A stretch of DNA of 64,000 nucleotides from BOKV01 sp049289295 (GTDB lineage: Bacteria > Pseudomonadota > Alphaproteobacteria > Rhizobiales > Rhizobiaceae), in assembly GCA_049289295.1 (NCBI GenBank), contig JBATLL010000075.1, positions 1-64,000 on the forward strand. The letters are read 5' to 3'. Position 1 is the stretch's first letter, and each line of letters opens with the position of its first letter. This document shows positions 42,677 through 53,207 of the stretch, piece after piece. Below the pieces are notes generated by a model that had not been told where the DNA came from, searched no databases, and was given only the letters and a program-made list of their open reading frames with translations. The position numbers and the translations under genes are program-made.

Positions 42677-43801
42677 CTATTCCGCAGGAACAGCGTAGGC
42701 CGCAGGGGTCTGGCGAGCCGGCTTTTCCAGCCTTGCCCAATCGGGACGCTCGAACAGGAACTTGCCGTAACCGCTCCACTGTATCATCGCGTGCAGGACG
42801 ACGGGGCCTGTCACACCAGCAATCGTGACCAGCAGGGAGACCGTGCCGATATCGAGAAACGGCGCAAACCTGAGAAGCACGGCACGGCTTATCGCCATCG
42901 GCAGGAAGAAGGCGAGATAGACCACGATTGAGTTCTTGCCAAGGTAGCCGAGAAATGCCGAGAACCTGACCGTCGACAAAATCGAGTTAAAGACGATCAC
43001 TGCAACCGCTCCCGCAATGCCGAGCAGAAACGAAAGGACCGGAAGATCGGATACCCGCAACGGGCCGGATTCCGCTTCAAGGTAAGTAACAAGCATCTGC
43101 GGTGCTTCGGTGAATGTTGCCGCCAGGTTCACCGCAAACCAGACCGCCAGCAGGCCAAAGCCCAGCGACCTGTTCCCGCGAGCCCAATCTGCAAGCGTGA
43201 AGATCTGAGTGACAAAAAGATAGCCGGCAAGGAAATACACATAGCGTGAAGCGAACTCGTCGATCATCAACCAGCCTGTATGGATCGGCAGTATTTCCAG
43301 CAGTGCGGCGCCAGCGACCAGGATTGCCCAATGGACTGAGCGCAAGGCACGCGTGACCAGAAAGAACACCGGAAGCATGTAGATGAACCAGAGCGTTCCG
43401 AAGGGTTCGATGAAACTCATGCCGAACTTGGCTGCAATCGCGACGGCGGTTTCACCTTCACCCATCCAGCCCGGGATTTTCAGGACAAACTGGATGCAGA
43501 GCCAAAGCACGTAGAAATACAGGAAGTGCACGACCTTCCGGTCCACATAGCGAAGGATGGGTCGGGCGATCACCAGGCCAAGGAACAGTCCCGAGATCAT
43601 GAAGAAATCCGGCATCCGGAACGGCTTTGCGAACTGCACGAGGTAGTGCATCCAGCCTTCCGTGCCTGCGGCTTTTTCCACGCCCAGCGTCGAATGCATC
43701 ATGACTACGAAGATGATGCAGAAGCCCTTCGCATAATCCACCCAGTCGATCCGATCGGCTTTGACGCCTGCATGCCGGGCATTTCCAAGCGCACTTCTCA
43801 C
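42677..43801 (-). CDS. Membrane acyltransferase (acyltransferase 3 family)
   Basis: 374 residues from GTG 43801 (GGAG 8 nt upstream); another GTG at 43843 is possible. The opening RIDWVDYAKGFCIIFVVMMH with the conserved Asp and His, and the following PFRMPDFFMISGLFLGLVIA, are typical of acyltransferase-3 proteins. About ten membrane helices. These transfer acetyl or other acyl groups to sugars, lipids or glucans in the envelope. It is convergent with the M20 gene (12 bp). Confidence 0.88.
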   Translation of the reverse strand: MRSALGNARHAGVKADRIDWVDYAKGFCIIFVVMMHSTLGVEKAAGTEGWMHYLVQFAKPFRMPDFFMISGLFLGLVIARPILRYVDRKVVHFLYFYVLWLCIQFVLKIPGWMGEGETAVAIAAKFGMSFIEPFGTLWFIYMLPVFFLVTRALRSVHWAILVAGAALLEILPIHTGWLMIDEFASRYVYFLAGYLFVTQIFTLADWARGNRSLGFGLLAVWFAVNLAATFTEAPQMLVTYLEAESGPLRVSDLPVLSFLLGIAGAVAVIVFNSILSTVRFSAFLGYLGKNSIVVYLAFFLPMAISRAVLLRFAPFLDIGTVSLLVTIAGVTGPVVLHAMIQWSGYGKFLFERPDWARLEKPARQTPAAYAVPAE

Positions 43802-44029
43802 CGCATTTCTCCGCAAAACCTGCAATTTGAGGCAAACTACCACTACTTGCGCAAATGCGGTGTTAACCCGATTGGTACATTTTTAACGGATAAGCAGAAT
43901 TGAGTTTCATTTCCTGCCCTCAGCCAACTCGGCCCAGCCCCCAAAATGGCCGCATTCCGGCTTCAGGGCTGGCGAGGCTAGCAGGGCTGGCGGGGCCATC
44001 AACAAGAAACACAGGCCAGATATTAAACC
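43802..44029. other. Divergent intergenic region, acyltransferase/PBP
   Basis: About 228 bp. No coding content beyond the possible 14-codon extension of the acyltransferase. Contains tandem variants of ggctggcgaggctagcagggctggcgggg (43969-43997), a short imperfect repeat of ggctggc(g). Promoters not resolved by eye. Confidence 0.35.
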
Positions 44030-46249
44030 ATGGGACGGGGCAAGCAGAAAAAAGACCGTATAGAGCCCAGCTTCAGGGCTGCTGGTCCAGCACCCGCGCC
44101 TGACATTCGCGTTAGCGCGGCAGACCGCGTCGCGGCACCACCGTCGCGGGTAAAGGCTGCTGCGAATTCTAGCGCCCCCACCAGCGGCAGGAAAAAGAAG
44201 GTGAAGCGGGAAGGCAGCGCGCGCCAGGGCACATCTCGCGCCTCTCGCCGCCCGAAACGGGGGTGGAGTGTCCTGCGACGCCTGATCTACTGGTGCCTGG
44301 TTCTCGGTGTCTGGTCGGGTATCGCGGTTGCCGGTCTCTTCGGCTATTACGCATCCAAGCTGCCGCAGATGAGCAGCTGGGCAGTGCCGGAGCGTCCGCC
44401 CAACGCGCGAATTGTCTCGGTGGATGGTGCCCTGATCGCCAATCGCGGCACAACCGGCGGGGAAGCCGTTCGCCTCGACGAGATGTCGCCTTACCTGCCA
44501 ATGGCTGTCATTGCGATCGAGGATCGGCGCTTCAAGCTGCATTTCGGCCTTGACCCGCTGGGTCTGGCGCGCGCCATTGCCACCAATGTCTTTTCCGGCA
44601 GGCTTGTGCAGGGTGGTTCAACACTGACCCAGCAGCTTGCCAAGAACCTGTTCCTCGAGCCTGAACGCACGCTCGAACGTAAAGTGCAGGAAGCGGTTCT
44701 GGCGGTGTGGCTGGAAACGCGCTTCAGCAAGGATCAAATACTCGAGCTTTACCTCAATCGGGTCTATTTCGGTGCCGGTGCCTATGGCGTGGATGCTGCT
44801 GCGCGGCGGTATTTCTCCAAGTCGGCGCGCGATCTCAATCTGGCCGAGGCTGCACTGATTGCCGGTCTCCTGAAAGCACCTTCGCGACTGTCGCCAGCCC
44901 GCGACCCGAAAGCTGCCGAAGAGCGATCGCAGGTGGTGCTGAGTGCCATGCGGCGCGAGGGCTTCATTACCGACCGCGAAGCCACCCATGCGATGAGCCT
45001 GCAGCCAGGCAATGCAAGACGATATCTCAGCGGATCGAGACACTATGTTGCGGACATGATCATGCAGCAACTGCCGGAACTGATCGGCAAGCTGCCGCAG
45101 GACATCATTGTCGATACAACGGTCGACCTCGACCTGCAGGACAAGGCTGAACAGGTCATCAGCGAAACGATCCGGCGCGAACGCGACGCGCACAATGTCA
45201 CGCAGGGTGCTCTGGTCGCCATGGATGGGACAGGTGCTGTGCGCGCCGTTGTCGGAGGCCGCGATTACGCAGAAAGTCAGTTCAACCGGGCTACGGATGC
45301 CAGGCGCCAGCCCGGGTCAGCCTTCAAGCCGATCGTCTATCTGGCCGCGCTTGAAGCAGGACGCACGCCGGAAAGCGTTCGGCAGGATGCGCCGGTGAAG
45401 ATCGGCAACTGGACACCTGAAAACTACGATCGGAAATATCGGGGGCCTGTAACGCTGCGTGAAGCATTATCGGCCTCGCTCAACACGATTGCCGCCCAGC
45501 TTGTCATGGAGATAGGTCCCAAGACCGTCTCCGAAACCGCCCACCGGCTTGGTATCCGTTCTTCCCTGCAACGCAATGCGTCCATTGCCCTTGGCACCTC
45601 CGAGGTCACGCTGACGGAACTGGTTTCCGCCTTCGCGCCATTTGCAAATGGCGGATATGGCGTCGAGCCATGGTTGATCCGGCGGGTCATGACCAGTGAG
45701 GGCAAGATCCTGTATGAGCGCCCGCAGCACAATGCAGCGCGTGTCGTCGGTTCGCGGGAACTGGGTATGATGAATTCGATGCTGATGGATGTTGTGAGTT
45801 CGGGTACGGGAAAAGGTGCGCGCATCAAGGGCTGGCAGACTGCCGGAAAGACGGGAACCACGCAGAATTCACGCGATGCGCTTTATGTCGGCTACACGGC
45901 AAACCTTGTCACGGGAATCTGGTTTGGCAATGATGACGGGACACCGATGAAAAAGGTGACCGGGGGAAGCCTTCCGGCAAGCGGATTTGCAGAATTCATG
46001 CAGGCGGCCCATGCCGGTGTTCCGGTGGCGGACCTGCCGGGCTTCCACATTCCGAACGCTGGCAATGTTCCAGTACCAGTTCCAGCTGCGTCAGTGGATG
46101 GCACGACACCTGGCCAACCCATTCGCGGGGAAGATGCTGCAGCCATCAATTCAGGCCCGGTACCGGGCGGCAATGTCGGCGAAAACAACCGCAGAAAACC
46201 CGGCGGCCTGCTGGAACTGCTTTTTGGAAGAAAAAGCAATCCGGGCTGA
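44030..46249 (+). CDS. Class A penicillin-binding protein (PBP1 type)
   Basis: 739 residues. A long basic N-terminal cytoplasmic tail (1-80, Lys/Arg-rich), one membrane anchor (LIYWCLVLGVWSGIAVAGLF), then a GT51 glycosyltransferase: VIAIEDRRFKLHFGLDPLGL (catalytic Glu) and VQGGSTLTQQLAKNLFLEPE. The transpeptidase has PGSAFKPIVYLAALE (Ser-x-x-Lys), SASLNTIAAQ (SxN) and GKTGTTQN (KTG). It polymerises and crosslinks peptidoglycan in the periplasm. The C-terminus (about 670-739) is a Pro/Gly-rich low-complexity tail. Convergent with the kbp gene (24 bp). Confidence 0.93.
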   Translation: MGRGKQKKDRIEPSFRAAGPAPAPDIRVSAADRVAAPPSRVKAAANSSAPTSGRKKKVKREGSARQGTSRASRRPKRGWSVLRRLIYWCLVLGVWSGIAVAGLFGYYASKLPQMSSWAVPERPPNARIVSVDGALIANRGTTGGEAVRLDEMSPYLPMAVIAIEDRRFKLHFGLDPLGLARAIATNVFSGRLVQGGSTLTQQLAKNLFLEPERTLERKVQEAVLAVWLETRFSKDQILELYLNRVYFGAGAYGVDAAARRYFSKSARDLNLAEAALIAGLLKAPSRLSPARDPKAAEERSQVVLSAMRREGFITDREATHAMSLQPGNARRYLSGSRHYVADMIMQQLPELIGKLPQDIIVDTTVDLDLQDKAEQVISETIRRERDAHNVTQGALVAMDGTGAVRAVVGGRDYAESQFNRATDARRQPGSAFKPIVYLAALEAGRTPESVRQDAPVKIGNWTPENYDRKYRGPVTLREALSASLNTIAAQLVMEIGPKTVSETAHRLGIRSSLQRNASIALGTSEVTLTELVSAFAPFANGGYGVEPWLIRRVMTSEGKILYERPQHNAARVVGSRELGMMNSMLMDVVSSGTGKGARIKGWQTAGKTGTTQNSRDALYVGYTANLVTGIWFGNDDGTPMKKVTGGSLPASGFAEFMQAAHAGVPVADLPGFHIPNAGNVPVPVPAASVDGTTPGQPIRGEDAAAINSGPVPGGNVGENNRRKPGGLLELLFGRKSNPG

Positions 46250-46273
46250 TCGGCCGCCGGATCAAATCTTCAA

Positions 46274-46735
46274 TCAGGCAAGCGGCGGAATGCGCAGCAC
46301 CTGGCCAGGATAGATAAGGTCGGGATCCTTCAGCATCGGCTTGTTGGCTTCGAAAATGACATTGTATTTCGAACCCTTGCCCTTGCCATACTGGCGTTCG
46401 GCGATCTTCCAGAGATTGTCGCCCTTTTTCACCGTGTAGAACACCGGATCGCTTGGCGCGCTGGAACCTGCTGCGGCAACCTTGACCTCGGATGCCTCGA
46501 CCTTCGAAACGCCGAGTGTATTGCCGACGGCAATGATCGCCTTTTCGAAAACAGACTGATCGGCCACTTCGCCCCTGATGATCGCGGTGTCACCCTTGAC
46601 CTCAACCTGAACCTTGTCAGTGCCAAGGGCGTGACTGTCCAGTTCCTTCTTCAGCTCTTCAGCGGTGGGCGATTCCTCGTCGGAACCAATGCCCAGCTTC
46701 TTGCCCACGGACTTCACAAAATCGAATATACCCAA
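46274..46735 (-). CDS. kbp: BON-LysM protein, Kbp/YgaU homolog
   Basis: 153 residues starting at TTG 46735: AAGGAGG lies 5 nt upstream and the start GIFDFVKSVGKKLGIG aligns with the beginning of E. coli Kbp (149 residues). The frame is open to 46876 but that extension crosses the pckA terminator. BON domain at about 30-90 (DKVQVEVKGDTAIIRGEVAD, AIIAVGNTLGVSKVEA). LysM at about 103-152 (YTVKKGDNLWKIAERQYGKG, YNVIFEANKPMLKDPDLIYP, GQVLRIPPL). Kbp is a cytoplasmic potassium-binding protein that supports growth at high K+. Confidence 0.9.
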   Translation of the reverse strand: MGIFDFVKSVGKKLGIGSDEESPTAEELKKELDSHALGTDKVQVEVKGDTAIIRGEVADQSVFEKAIIAVGNTLGVSKVEASEVKVAAAGSSAPSDPVFYTVKKGDNLWKIAERQYGKGKGSKYNVIFEANKPMLKDPDLIYPGQVLRIPPLA

Positions 46736-46831
46736 ACCGGCCTCCTTTTGAACCTGCACCATCATGGGTGGTCCCGGCTGCAACCGGCTCCCATCCTTAC
46801 CAAAGGTGGCATCTCGAAGCCTTGTCTTCAA

Positions 46832-46867
46832 GAAAAAACACCCCGGCCCGGTTGAACCGGCCGGGGC
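46832..46867 (-). terminator. Rho-independent terminator of pckA
   Basis: On the minus strand a GC-rich hairpin CCCCGGCCGGTT-caa-CCGGGCCGGGG (46841-46866) is followed by TGTTTTTTC. It lies 50 bp beyond the pckA stop and 97 bp upstream of the kbp start codon, so it separates the two leftward genes. Confidence 0.85.
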
Positions 46868-46915
46868 ATGCGTCATTCCCTCGCCCGCCCCTGGGCAGGT
46901 GTGCTTTTTCAGCAG

Positions 46916-48571
<1,656 letters not shown>

Positions 48572-49051
48572 GTTCAGTTTCCTTCCCTGTGAAATCCCGC
48601 AATGGCCACCTGCAGTGGTTCGGGATGATCTCCTTGCGGATATCGCGCTGCTGCAAGAAATGCCCGGAAGGAATGGGGCGAGACCCATTCTCCTCGTTGG
48701 CCGTTGCTATAGACAAAGCCGAACAACATGACAAGAATGGAACTGAAATTCTTCAACGATATCAGATATTTAATCGATTTAAAAATTTTAAACGGTTAAA
48801 ACTTCCAAAAGGAGAAATGCTTTCCTTCCAGCATCTGGGGCGAAAACTATTGAGATTTCCGTGCCTTGGGTGGTGATGTCGTGTGACGACGGAAATCCTT
48901 GTGCAATGGCCATGCCCGGCGAACAGGTATAGAGTCGCGTCACAATTTGTTCGTATTTTTCCAGCCAATGCGGGAACAGCGGCATTCAGGCCGCCCGTGC
49001 CGCGGCGCGGCCAAGACATGATTGCTTCCTACGGGACCGGAGGTCACAGTA
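48572..49051. promoter_or_regulatory. Divergent pckA/chvI control region
   Basis: 480 bp containing a notably AT-rich tract (48750-48805). Within it is a perfect inverted repeat TTTTAA-ACGG-TTAAAA (48786-48801), preceded by atatcagatatttaatcgattt. These are good candidates for regulator and promoter sequence for pckA. No coding frame with a credible start was found. Confidence 0.45.
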
Positions 49052-49759
49052 ATGCCAACCATAGCCCTAGTCGATGACGACCGGAACATCCTGACCTCCG
49101 TGTCGATAGCGCTGGAGTCCGAAGGATATCGGGTCGAGACCTATACGGACGGCGCGTCGGCCCTTGATGGCCTGTCAGTGCGCAGGCCTGACCTTGCAAT
49201 TTTCGACATCAAGATGCCGCGTATGGACGGCATGGAACTGCTGCGAAGGCTTCGCCAGAAATCGGATGTGCCGGTGATATTTCTGACGTCAAAGGATGAC
49301 GAAATCGATGAGCTTTTCGGCCTCAAGATGGGTGCCGACGACTTCATCCGCAAACCGTTTTCCCAGCGTCTGCTGGTCGAGCGTGTGAAGGCGGTCCTGC
49401 GGCGTGTCGGGGCTGCGCCCGAAGGTGGAGCGAAAACCGCCAATGGCGGCGAGGCGAAAGTGCTTGAGCGCGGCAACCTTCTTATGGACCAGGAGCGCCA
49501 CACGTGCACGTGGAAGAGCCGCAACGTGACACTGACCGTGACCGAATTCCTGATCCTTCACGCACTGGCACAACGCCCGGGCGTTGTGAAAAGCCGTGAT
49601 TCGCTGATGGACGCGGCCTATGATGATCAGGTCTATGTTGACGACAGGACAATCGATAGCCACATCAAGCGGCTCAGGAAGAAGTTCAAGGCTGAGGACG
49701 ACAGTTTCGACATGATCGAAACGCTGTATGGCGTGGGCTACCGCTTCAAGGAGGGCTGA
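49052..49759 (+). CDS. chvI: Response regulator ChvI
   Basis: 235 residues from ATG 49052 (GGAGG 8 nt upstream). OmpR/PhoB family. Receiver: acidic pocket ALVDDDRN, phospho-acceptor Asp52 in LAIFDIKMPRMDGMELL, LTSKDD (Thr) and IRKPFSQR (Lys). Winged helix: LTVTEFLILHALAQRPGVVK, DDRTIDSHIKRLRKKFKAED, IETLYGVGYRFKE. In rhizobia, Agrobacterium and Brucella (BvrR) it controls envelope, exopolysaccharide and acid/host-contact genes. Partner chvG starts 48 nt downstream. Confidence 0.95.
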   Translation: MPTIALVDDDRNILTSVSIALESEGYRVETYTDGASALDGLSVRRPDLAIFDIKMPRMDGMELLRRLRQKSDVPVIFLTSKDDEIDELFGLKMGADDFIRKPFSQRLLVERVKAVLRRVGAAPEGGAKTANGGEAKVLERGNLLMDQERHTCTWKSRNVTLTVTEFLILHALAQRPGVVKSRDSLMDAAYDDQVYVDDRTIDSHIKRLRKKFKAEDDSFDMIETLYGVGYRFKEG

Positions 49760-49807
49760 TCCTCCCCACTGCAAGGTGCCCCTTGGCCCGCAAAGGGCGG
49801 GTGATCG

Positions 49808-51694
49808 ATGAACTTGAAAGTCAGAGATGTATCGGAAGGACAGGCGGAAGGCGCACTCGATGTGTCCGGACCTGTGCCGATGACTGACTTGCCCAGGCCG
49901 GCAGATAGTCTTGGTCAGCGGATCGCGCTGGCCGACAATGATGATCAGCAGGACAGCGATGCCGATAACGCCCCAGTTGAAGCCGCACCCCGGCGCGGGC
50001 TTGTCGCCCGTTTTGTTCGCATCCTGCGTCTGGTATTCTTCTCGTCGCTGACGCGACGGATCGTTTCGCTCAATCTTGCAGCTCTTATCGTCCTGTTATC
50101 AGGGATTCTGTACCTGAACCAGTTTCGGGAGGGCCTTATCGACGCGCGCGTCGAAAGCCTGCTGATACAGGGTCGCATCATAGCTGGAGCCATCGCTTCC
50201 TCCGCCACGGTGGAAACCAACACGATCATGGTTGATCCGGAAAAGCTGATCGAGCTTCAGGCTGGCCAGAGCATATCGCCAACTTCCGATTCACTTGAAA
50301 CGCTGGACTCGCCCATCAAGGCCGAGCGGGTCGCGCCCATCCTGCGAACACTGATCCAGCCAACGAGTACCCGCGCGCGAATCTATGACCGCGATGGCAT
50401 CATGCTGCTCGATTCGCGCCACCTTTATTCAGGCGGGCAGATTCTTCGATACGACCTCAGGCCGCTCAACGAGGAAGACAGTCCCGGAATGATCTCGCGG
50501 ATCGGCAATCTGCTGAATTGGGTCCTTCAGCGCAAGGACCTTCCAATCTACGAGGAGCTTGCAGGCAGCGGCACGGGCTATCCCGAAGTCATGAAGGCCC
50601 TCACAGGTTCTCCCACGACCATTGCCCGGTTGACCGACAAGGGCGAACTGATCGTTTCGGTAGCGGTACCGGTCCAGCGTTTCCGAGCCATCATGGGCGT
50701 GCTGCTGCTGTCCACACAGGGCGGCGACATCGACAGGATCGTGACGGAGGAGCGCATCGCCATCCTGAGGGTCTTCCTCGTGGCGGGCACTGTGCTGATG
50801 CTGCTGTCGATCCTTCTTGCCAGCACGATCGCAAATCCGCTGCGCAAGTTGTCGGAAGCTGCCGTGCGGGTGCGCCACGGCGTGAAGAACCGGGTACAGA
50901 TTCCCGATTTCACCCGGCGCCAGGACGAGATCGGCAATCTTTCCGGCTCGCTTCGCGACATGACCAATTCACTCTACGCCCGCATCGAGGCGATCGAGAG
51001 TTTTGCGGCCGATGTCAGCCACGAACTCAAGAACCCGCTGACATCCCTGCGCAGCGCGGTCGAAACATTGCCATTGGCCAGAACCGACTCGTCTAAGCAG
51101 CGCCTGATGGAAGTCATTCAGCATGATGTTCGCCGGCTGGACCGACTCATCACCGACATATCGGACGCTTCAAGGCTGGATGCGGAACTGGCACGTGAGG
51201 ATTCGCGGTCGCTTGATCTGCGCGAACTGCTGGAAAACATCGTCGCCCTGCAAAAGGCGATCATCAGCGCGCCGAAACAGGTCCAGATCAACTTAGACAT
51301 CCAGCCGTCGAAGGCTGGAAAGGAATTCATGGTGCTGGGCCATGACAGCCGCATCGGGCAGGTTCTGAACAATCTGATCGACAATGCGCGTTCATTCATT
51401 CCAGCAGAGAATGGGGAGATATCCATTTCCATGCGCCGGGTGGCCGACGTGATCCGCATCCGGATCGAGGATAACGGGCCGGGAATCAGGGCCGAACAGA
51501 TCGAGCGCATTTTCGAGCGCTTCTATACCGACAGACCGGAAGAAGAAGGTTTTGGCCAGAATTCAGGGCTTGGCCTTTCCATCTCCAAGCAGATCATCGA
51601 AGCCCATGGCGGAACGGTGACAGCAGAAAACCGCAAAGCCCCCAAGAGCGGCGCGAAATTCATCGTCACCCTTCCCGCTGCCGAGAGAAGATGA
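49808..51694 (+). CDS. chvG: Sensor histidine kinase ChvG
   Basis: 628 residues. Cytoplasmic N-terminus of about 80 residues, TM1 (RIVSLNLAALIVLLSGILYL), a periplasmic sensor of about 210 residues, TM2 (ILRVFLVAGTVLMLLSILLA), HAMP (NPLRKLSEAAVRVRHG). H-box His405 is in FAADVSHELKNPLTSLRSAV, N-box in IGQVLNNLIDNARSF, G1 IEDNGPGI and G2 GLGLSISKQIIEAHGG. Homologous to ExoS/BvrS, whose periplasmic domain is restrained by ExoR. exoR is not in the window. The stop overlaps hprK (ATGA). Confidence 0.95.
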   Translation: MNLKVRDVSEGQAEGALDVSGPVPMTDLPRPADSLGQRIALADNDDQQDSDADNAPVEAAPRRGLVARFVRILRLVFFSSLTRRIVSLNLAALIVLLSGILYLNQFREGLIDARVESLLIQGRIIAGAIASSATVETNTIMVDPEKLIELQAGQSISPTSDSLETLDSPIKAERVAPILRTLIQPTSTRARIYDRDGIMLLDSRHLYSGGQILRYDLRPLNEEDSPGMISRIGNLLNWVLQRKDLPIYEELAGSGTGYPEVMKALTGSPTTIARLTDKGELIVSVAVPVQRFRAIMGVLLLSTQGGDIDRIVTEERIAILRVFLVAGTVLMLLSILLASTIANPLRKLSEAAVRVRHGVKNRVQIPDFTRRQDEIGNLSGSLRDMTNSLYARIEAIESFAADVSHELKNPLTSLRSAVETLPLARTDSSKQRLMEVIQHDVRRLDRLITDISDASRLDAELAREDSRSLDLRELLENIVALQKAIISAPKQVQINLDIQPSKAGKEFMVLGHDSRIGQVLNNLIDNARSFIPAENGEISISMRRVADVIRIRIEDNGPGIRAEQIERIFERFYTDRPEEEGFGQNSGLGLSISKQIIEAHGGTVTAENRKAPKSGAKFIVTLPAAERR

Positions 51695-52185
51695 ACGGCA
51701 AATCATCGGAACCGCTGGATAATCTGCATGCAAGCCTGGTTTGCCTCGACGGCGAGGGTGTTCTCGTCACCGGCAGATCAGGGGTGGGAAAGACAAGCCT
51801 TGCCTTCGGTCTGATGGATGCTGCGCGGCTTCGCAATCTGGACGCGGCACTTGTCGCCGACGACCGTGTCATCATCACCAGCGATGGCAAGCGCCTCTAC
51901 GGAGCGCCACCACAGGAACTTGCGGGACTTGCCGAATTGCGCGGCCTGGGGATCGTCAGAGTTGACTGGCAAGCCAGTGCGCCAATCCGGCTTGCCGTGC
52001 ATATCTGCGATGATGCAACAATCGAGCGCATGCCGCACGAAGAGGTGTTCAGTCTTTCCGGAATCAGTTTACGATCAATCCGGGTTCCCGAACGCCATGA
52101 AGCCCAAGGCGTGCGACTTGTTCTTGCTGCACTAGGACTTGGCGAATTCGGCAGGAATCGGGAAACCACTCAAGAAGGCAGTTAG
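51691..52185 (+). CDS. hprK: HPr kinase/phosphorylase, short alphaproteobacterial form
   Basis: 164 residues, consisting only of the catalytic domain (the Gram-positive enzyme is about 310). The Walker A GRSGVGKTSLAFG is at 28-40, with VADDRVIITSDGKRLYGAPP (capping and catalytic Asp region) and GLAELRGLGIVRVDW (HPrK/P signature area). It phosphorylates a serine of HPr and removes the phosphate, so tuning the nitrogen PTS. Coupled to chvG by ATGA, linking envelope sensing and PTS control in one operon. Confidence 0.92.
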   Translation: MNGKSSEPLDNLHASLVCLDGEGVLVTGRSGVGKTSLAFGLMDAARLRNLDAALVADDRVIITSDGKRLYGAPPQELAGLAELRGLGIVRVDWQASAPIRLAVHICDDATIERMPHEEVFSLSGISLRSIRVPERHEAQGVRLVLAALGLGEFGRNRETTQEGS

Positions 52186-52322
52186 ACTTTTCTCTTGCAC
52201 TGCAAAAGAATCTGGCGAAGATGTCGCTCCCGCACGAAAGAGGCGGAAATTCACCCGGCAGGGCGCGCCGACAAAGCAGAATGGGACCGAAATGTCCCGA
52301 CGGCGGCGGGACAGGATGGCAG

Positions 52323-52724
52323 ATGATCGGACTTGTGCTTGTCACCCATGGACAGCTGGCCAGCGAGTTCCGGCTAGCGCTGGAACATGTCGTTGGCCCA
52401 CAAGAGCAGGTGGAGACAATCGCCATCGGGCCTGACGATGACATGGAACAGCGTCGACAGGATATTCTGGATGCGGTTGCCAGCGTGGAGACGGGTTCAG
52501 GTGTCATCATCCTGACCGACATGTTCGGCGGAACGCCGTCCAACCTGGCGATTTCCGTGATGCAGGCTGGAACGATCGAAGTCGTTGCAGGGGTAAACCT
52601 GCCAATGCTGATCAAGCTGGCCAGCGTGCGCAGCGAGGATGACATGATGCGCGCCATTGATGACGCGCAGGAATCCGGTCGCAAATACATCAATGTCGCC
52701 AGCCGGCTTCTGCAGGGCCAATAG
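52323..52724 (+). CDS. PTS EIIA, mannose-type (ManX/PtsM)
   Basis: 133 residues from ATG 52323. MIGLVLVTHGQLASEFRLAL places phosphorylatable His9 in the LVTHG motif; GVIILTDMFGGTPSNLAISV and VVAGVNLPMLIKLASVR complete the EIIA-Man fold. No EIIB/C partner is present, so as in other alphaproteobacteria it is a regulatory phosphocarrier rather than a sugar transporter part. 137 nt follow hprK, 5 nt precede HPr. Confidence 0.92.
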   Translation: MIGLVLVTHGQLASEFRLALEHVVGPQEQVETIAIGPDDDMEQRRQDILDAVASVETGSGVIILTDMFGGTPSNLAISVMQAGTIEVVAGVNLPMLIKLASVRSEDDMMRAIDDAQESGRKYINVASRLLQGQ

Positions 52725-52729
52725 GAGCC

Positions 52730-53014
52730 ATGACGGCAGAAATTCCCGCGGTCAGGACCATCGAGATCTGCAACAAGCGCGGGCTGCATGCGCGCGCGTC
52801 AGCCAAGTTCGTCCAGTGCGTCGAACGATTCAATGCCGACGTCAGGGTTTCGCGCGATGGCATGACGGTCGGTGGCAATTCCATCATGGGCCTGATGATG
52901 CTCGCGGCAGCCAAGGGCTGCAGCGTTCAGGTGGAGGCTACCGGCCCGGACGGCGAAGCAGTGCTGGATGCGCTGGTTGAGCTGATCAGCGAGCGGTTCG
53001 GGGAAGGCGAGTAG
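52730..53014 (+). CDS. ptsH: Phosphocarrier protein HPr
   Basis: 94 residues. His20 in NKRGLHARASAKFVQC accepts phosphate from EI-Ntr and Ser51 in GGNSIMGLMMLAAAKG is the HPrK/P target. Together with EIIA upstream it forms the phosphorelay end of PTS-Ntr. EI-Ntr (ptsP) is not in the window. Confidence 0.94.
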   Translation: MTAEIPAVRTIEICNKRGLHARASAKFVQCVERFNADVRVSRDGMTVGGNSIMGLMMLAAAKGCSVQVEATGPDGEAVLDALVELISERFGEGE

Positions 53015-53038
53015 CTCTGTGCTGCCGGACATAGCGGC

Positions 53039-53054
53039 ATAAAGATTTCTTTAT
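53039..53054. promoter_or_regulatory. Inverted repeat upstream of ahcY, candidate SAH/SAM-responsive operator
   Basis: ATAAAGA-TT-TCTTTAT is a perfect 7-bp-arm palindrome, set in an AT-rich tract in an otherwise GC-rich 193-bp spacer. It lies 154 bp before the ahcY start. ATAAAGA/TCTTTAT palindromes are, as I recall, the operator type of ArsR-family methionine-cycle regulators (SahR/SamR) in alphaproteobacteria. The assignment is by recollection and position. Confidence 0.5.
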
Positions 53055-53207
53055 ATCATATTGCAAAATGTGGACTTGGGTGGTAAATCCGCGACCCATG
53101 CGCACCAGATTGAGCGCAACTCCCATGAGCCGGCGCCATTGCCATTACAGGCTGCGAAACGCCAACCGGATCTCGCAGCCACGCCACCCAGACCACGGAA
53201 AGATCAA

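Noticed and set aside
46736..46876. Upstream start codons for kbp
   Set aside because: The added residues have no Kbp similarity and are encoded by the pckA terminator.
48817..48876. 19-codon leader-like frame after AAAAGGAG (MLSFQHLGRKL...)
   Set aside because: The Shine-Dalgarno is only 2-3 nt from the ATG, there is no regulatory run of codons and no attenuator-like structure follows.
53015..53207. SAM/SAH riboswitch before ahcY
   Set aside because: I could not find the conserved core of a SAM-II or SAH riboswitch; the ATAAAGA palindrome suggests protein control instead.
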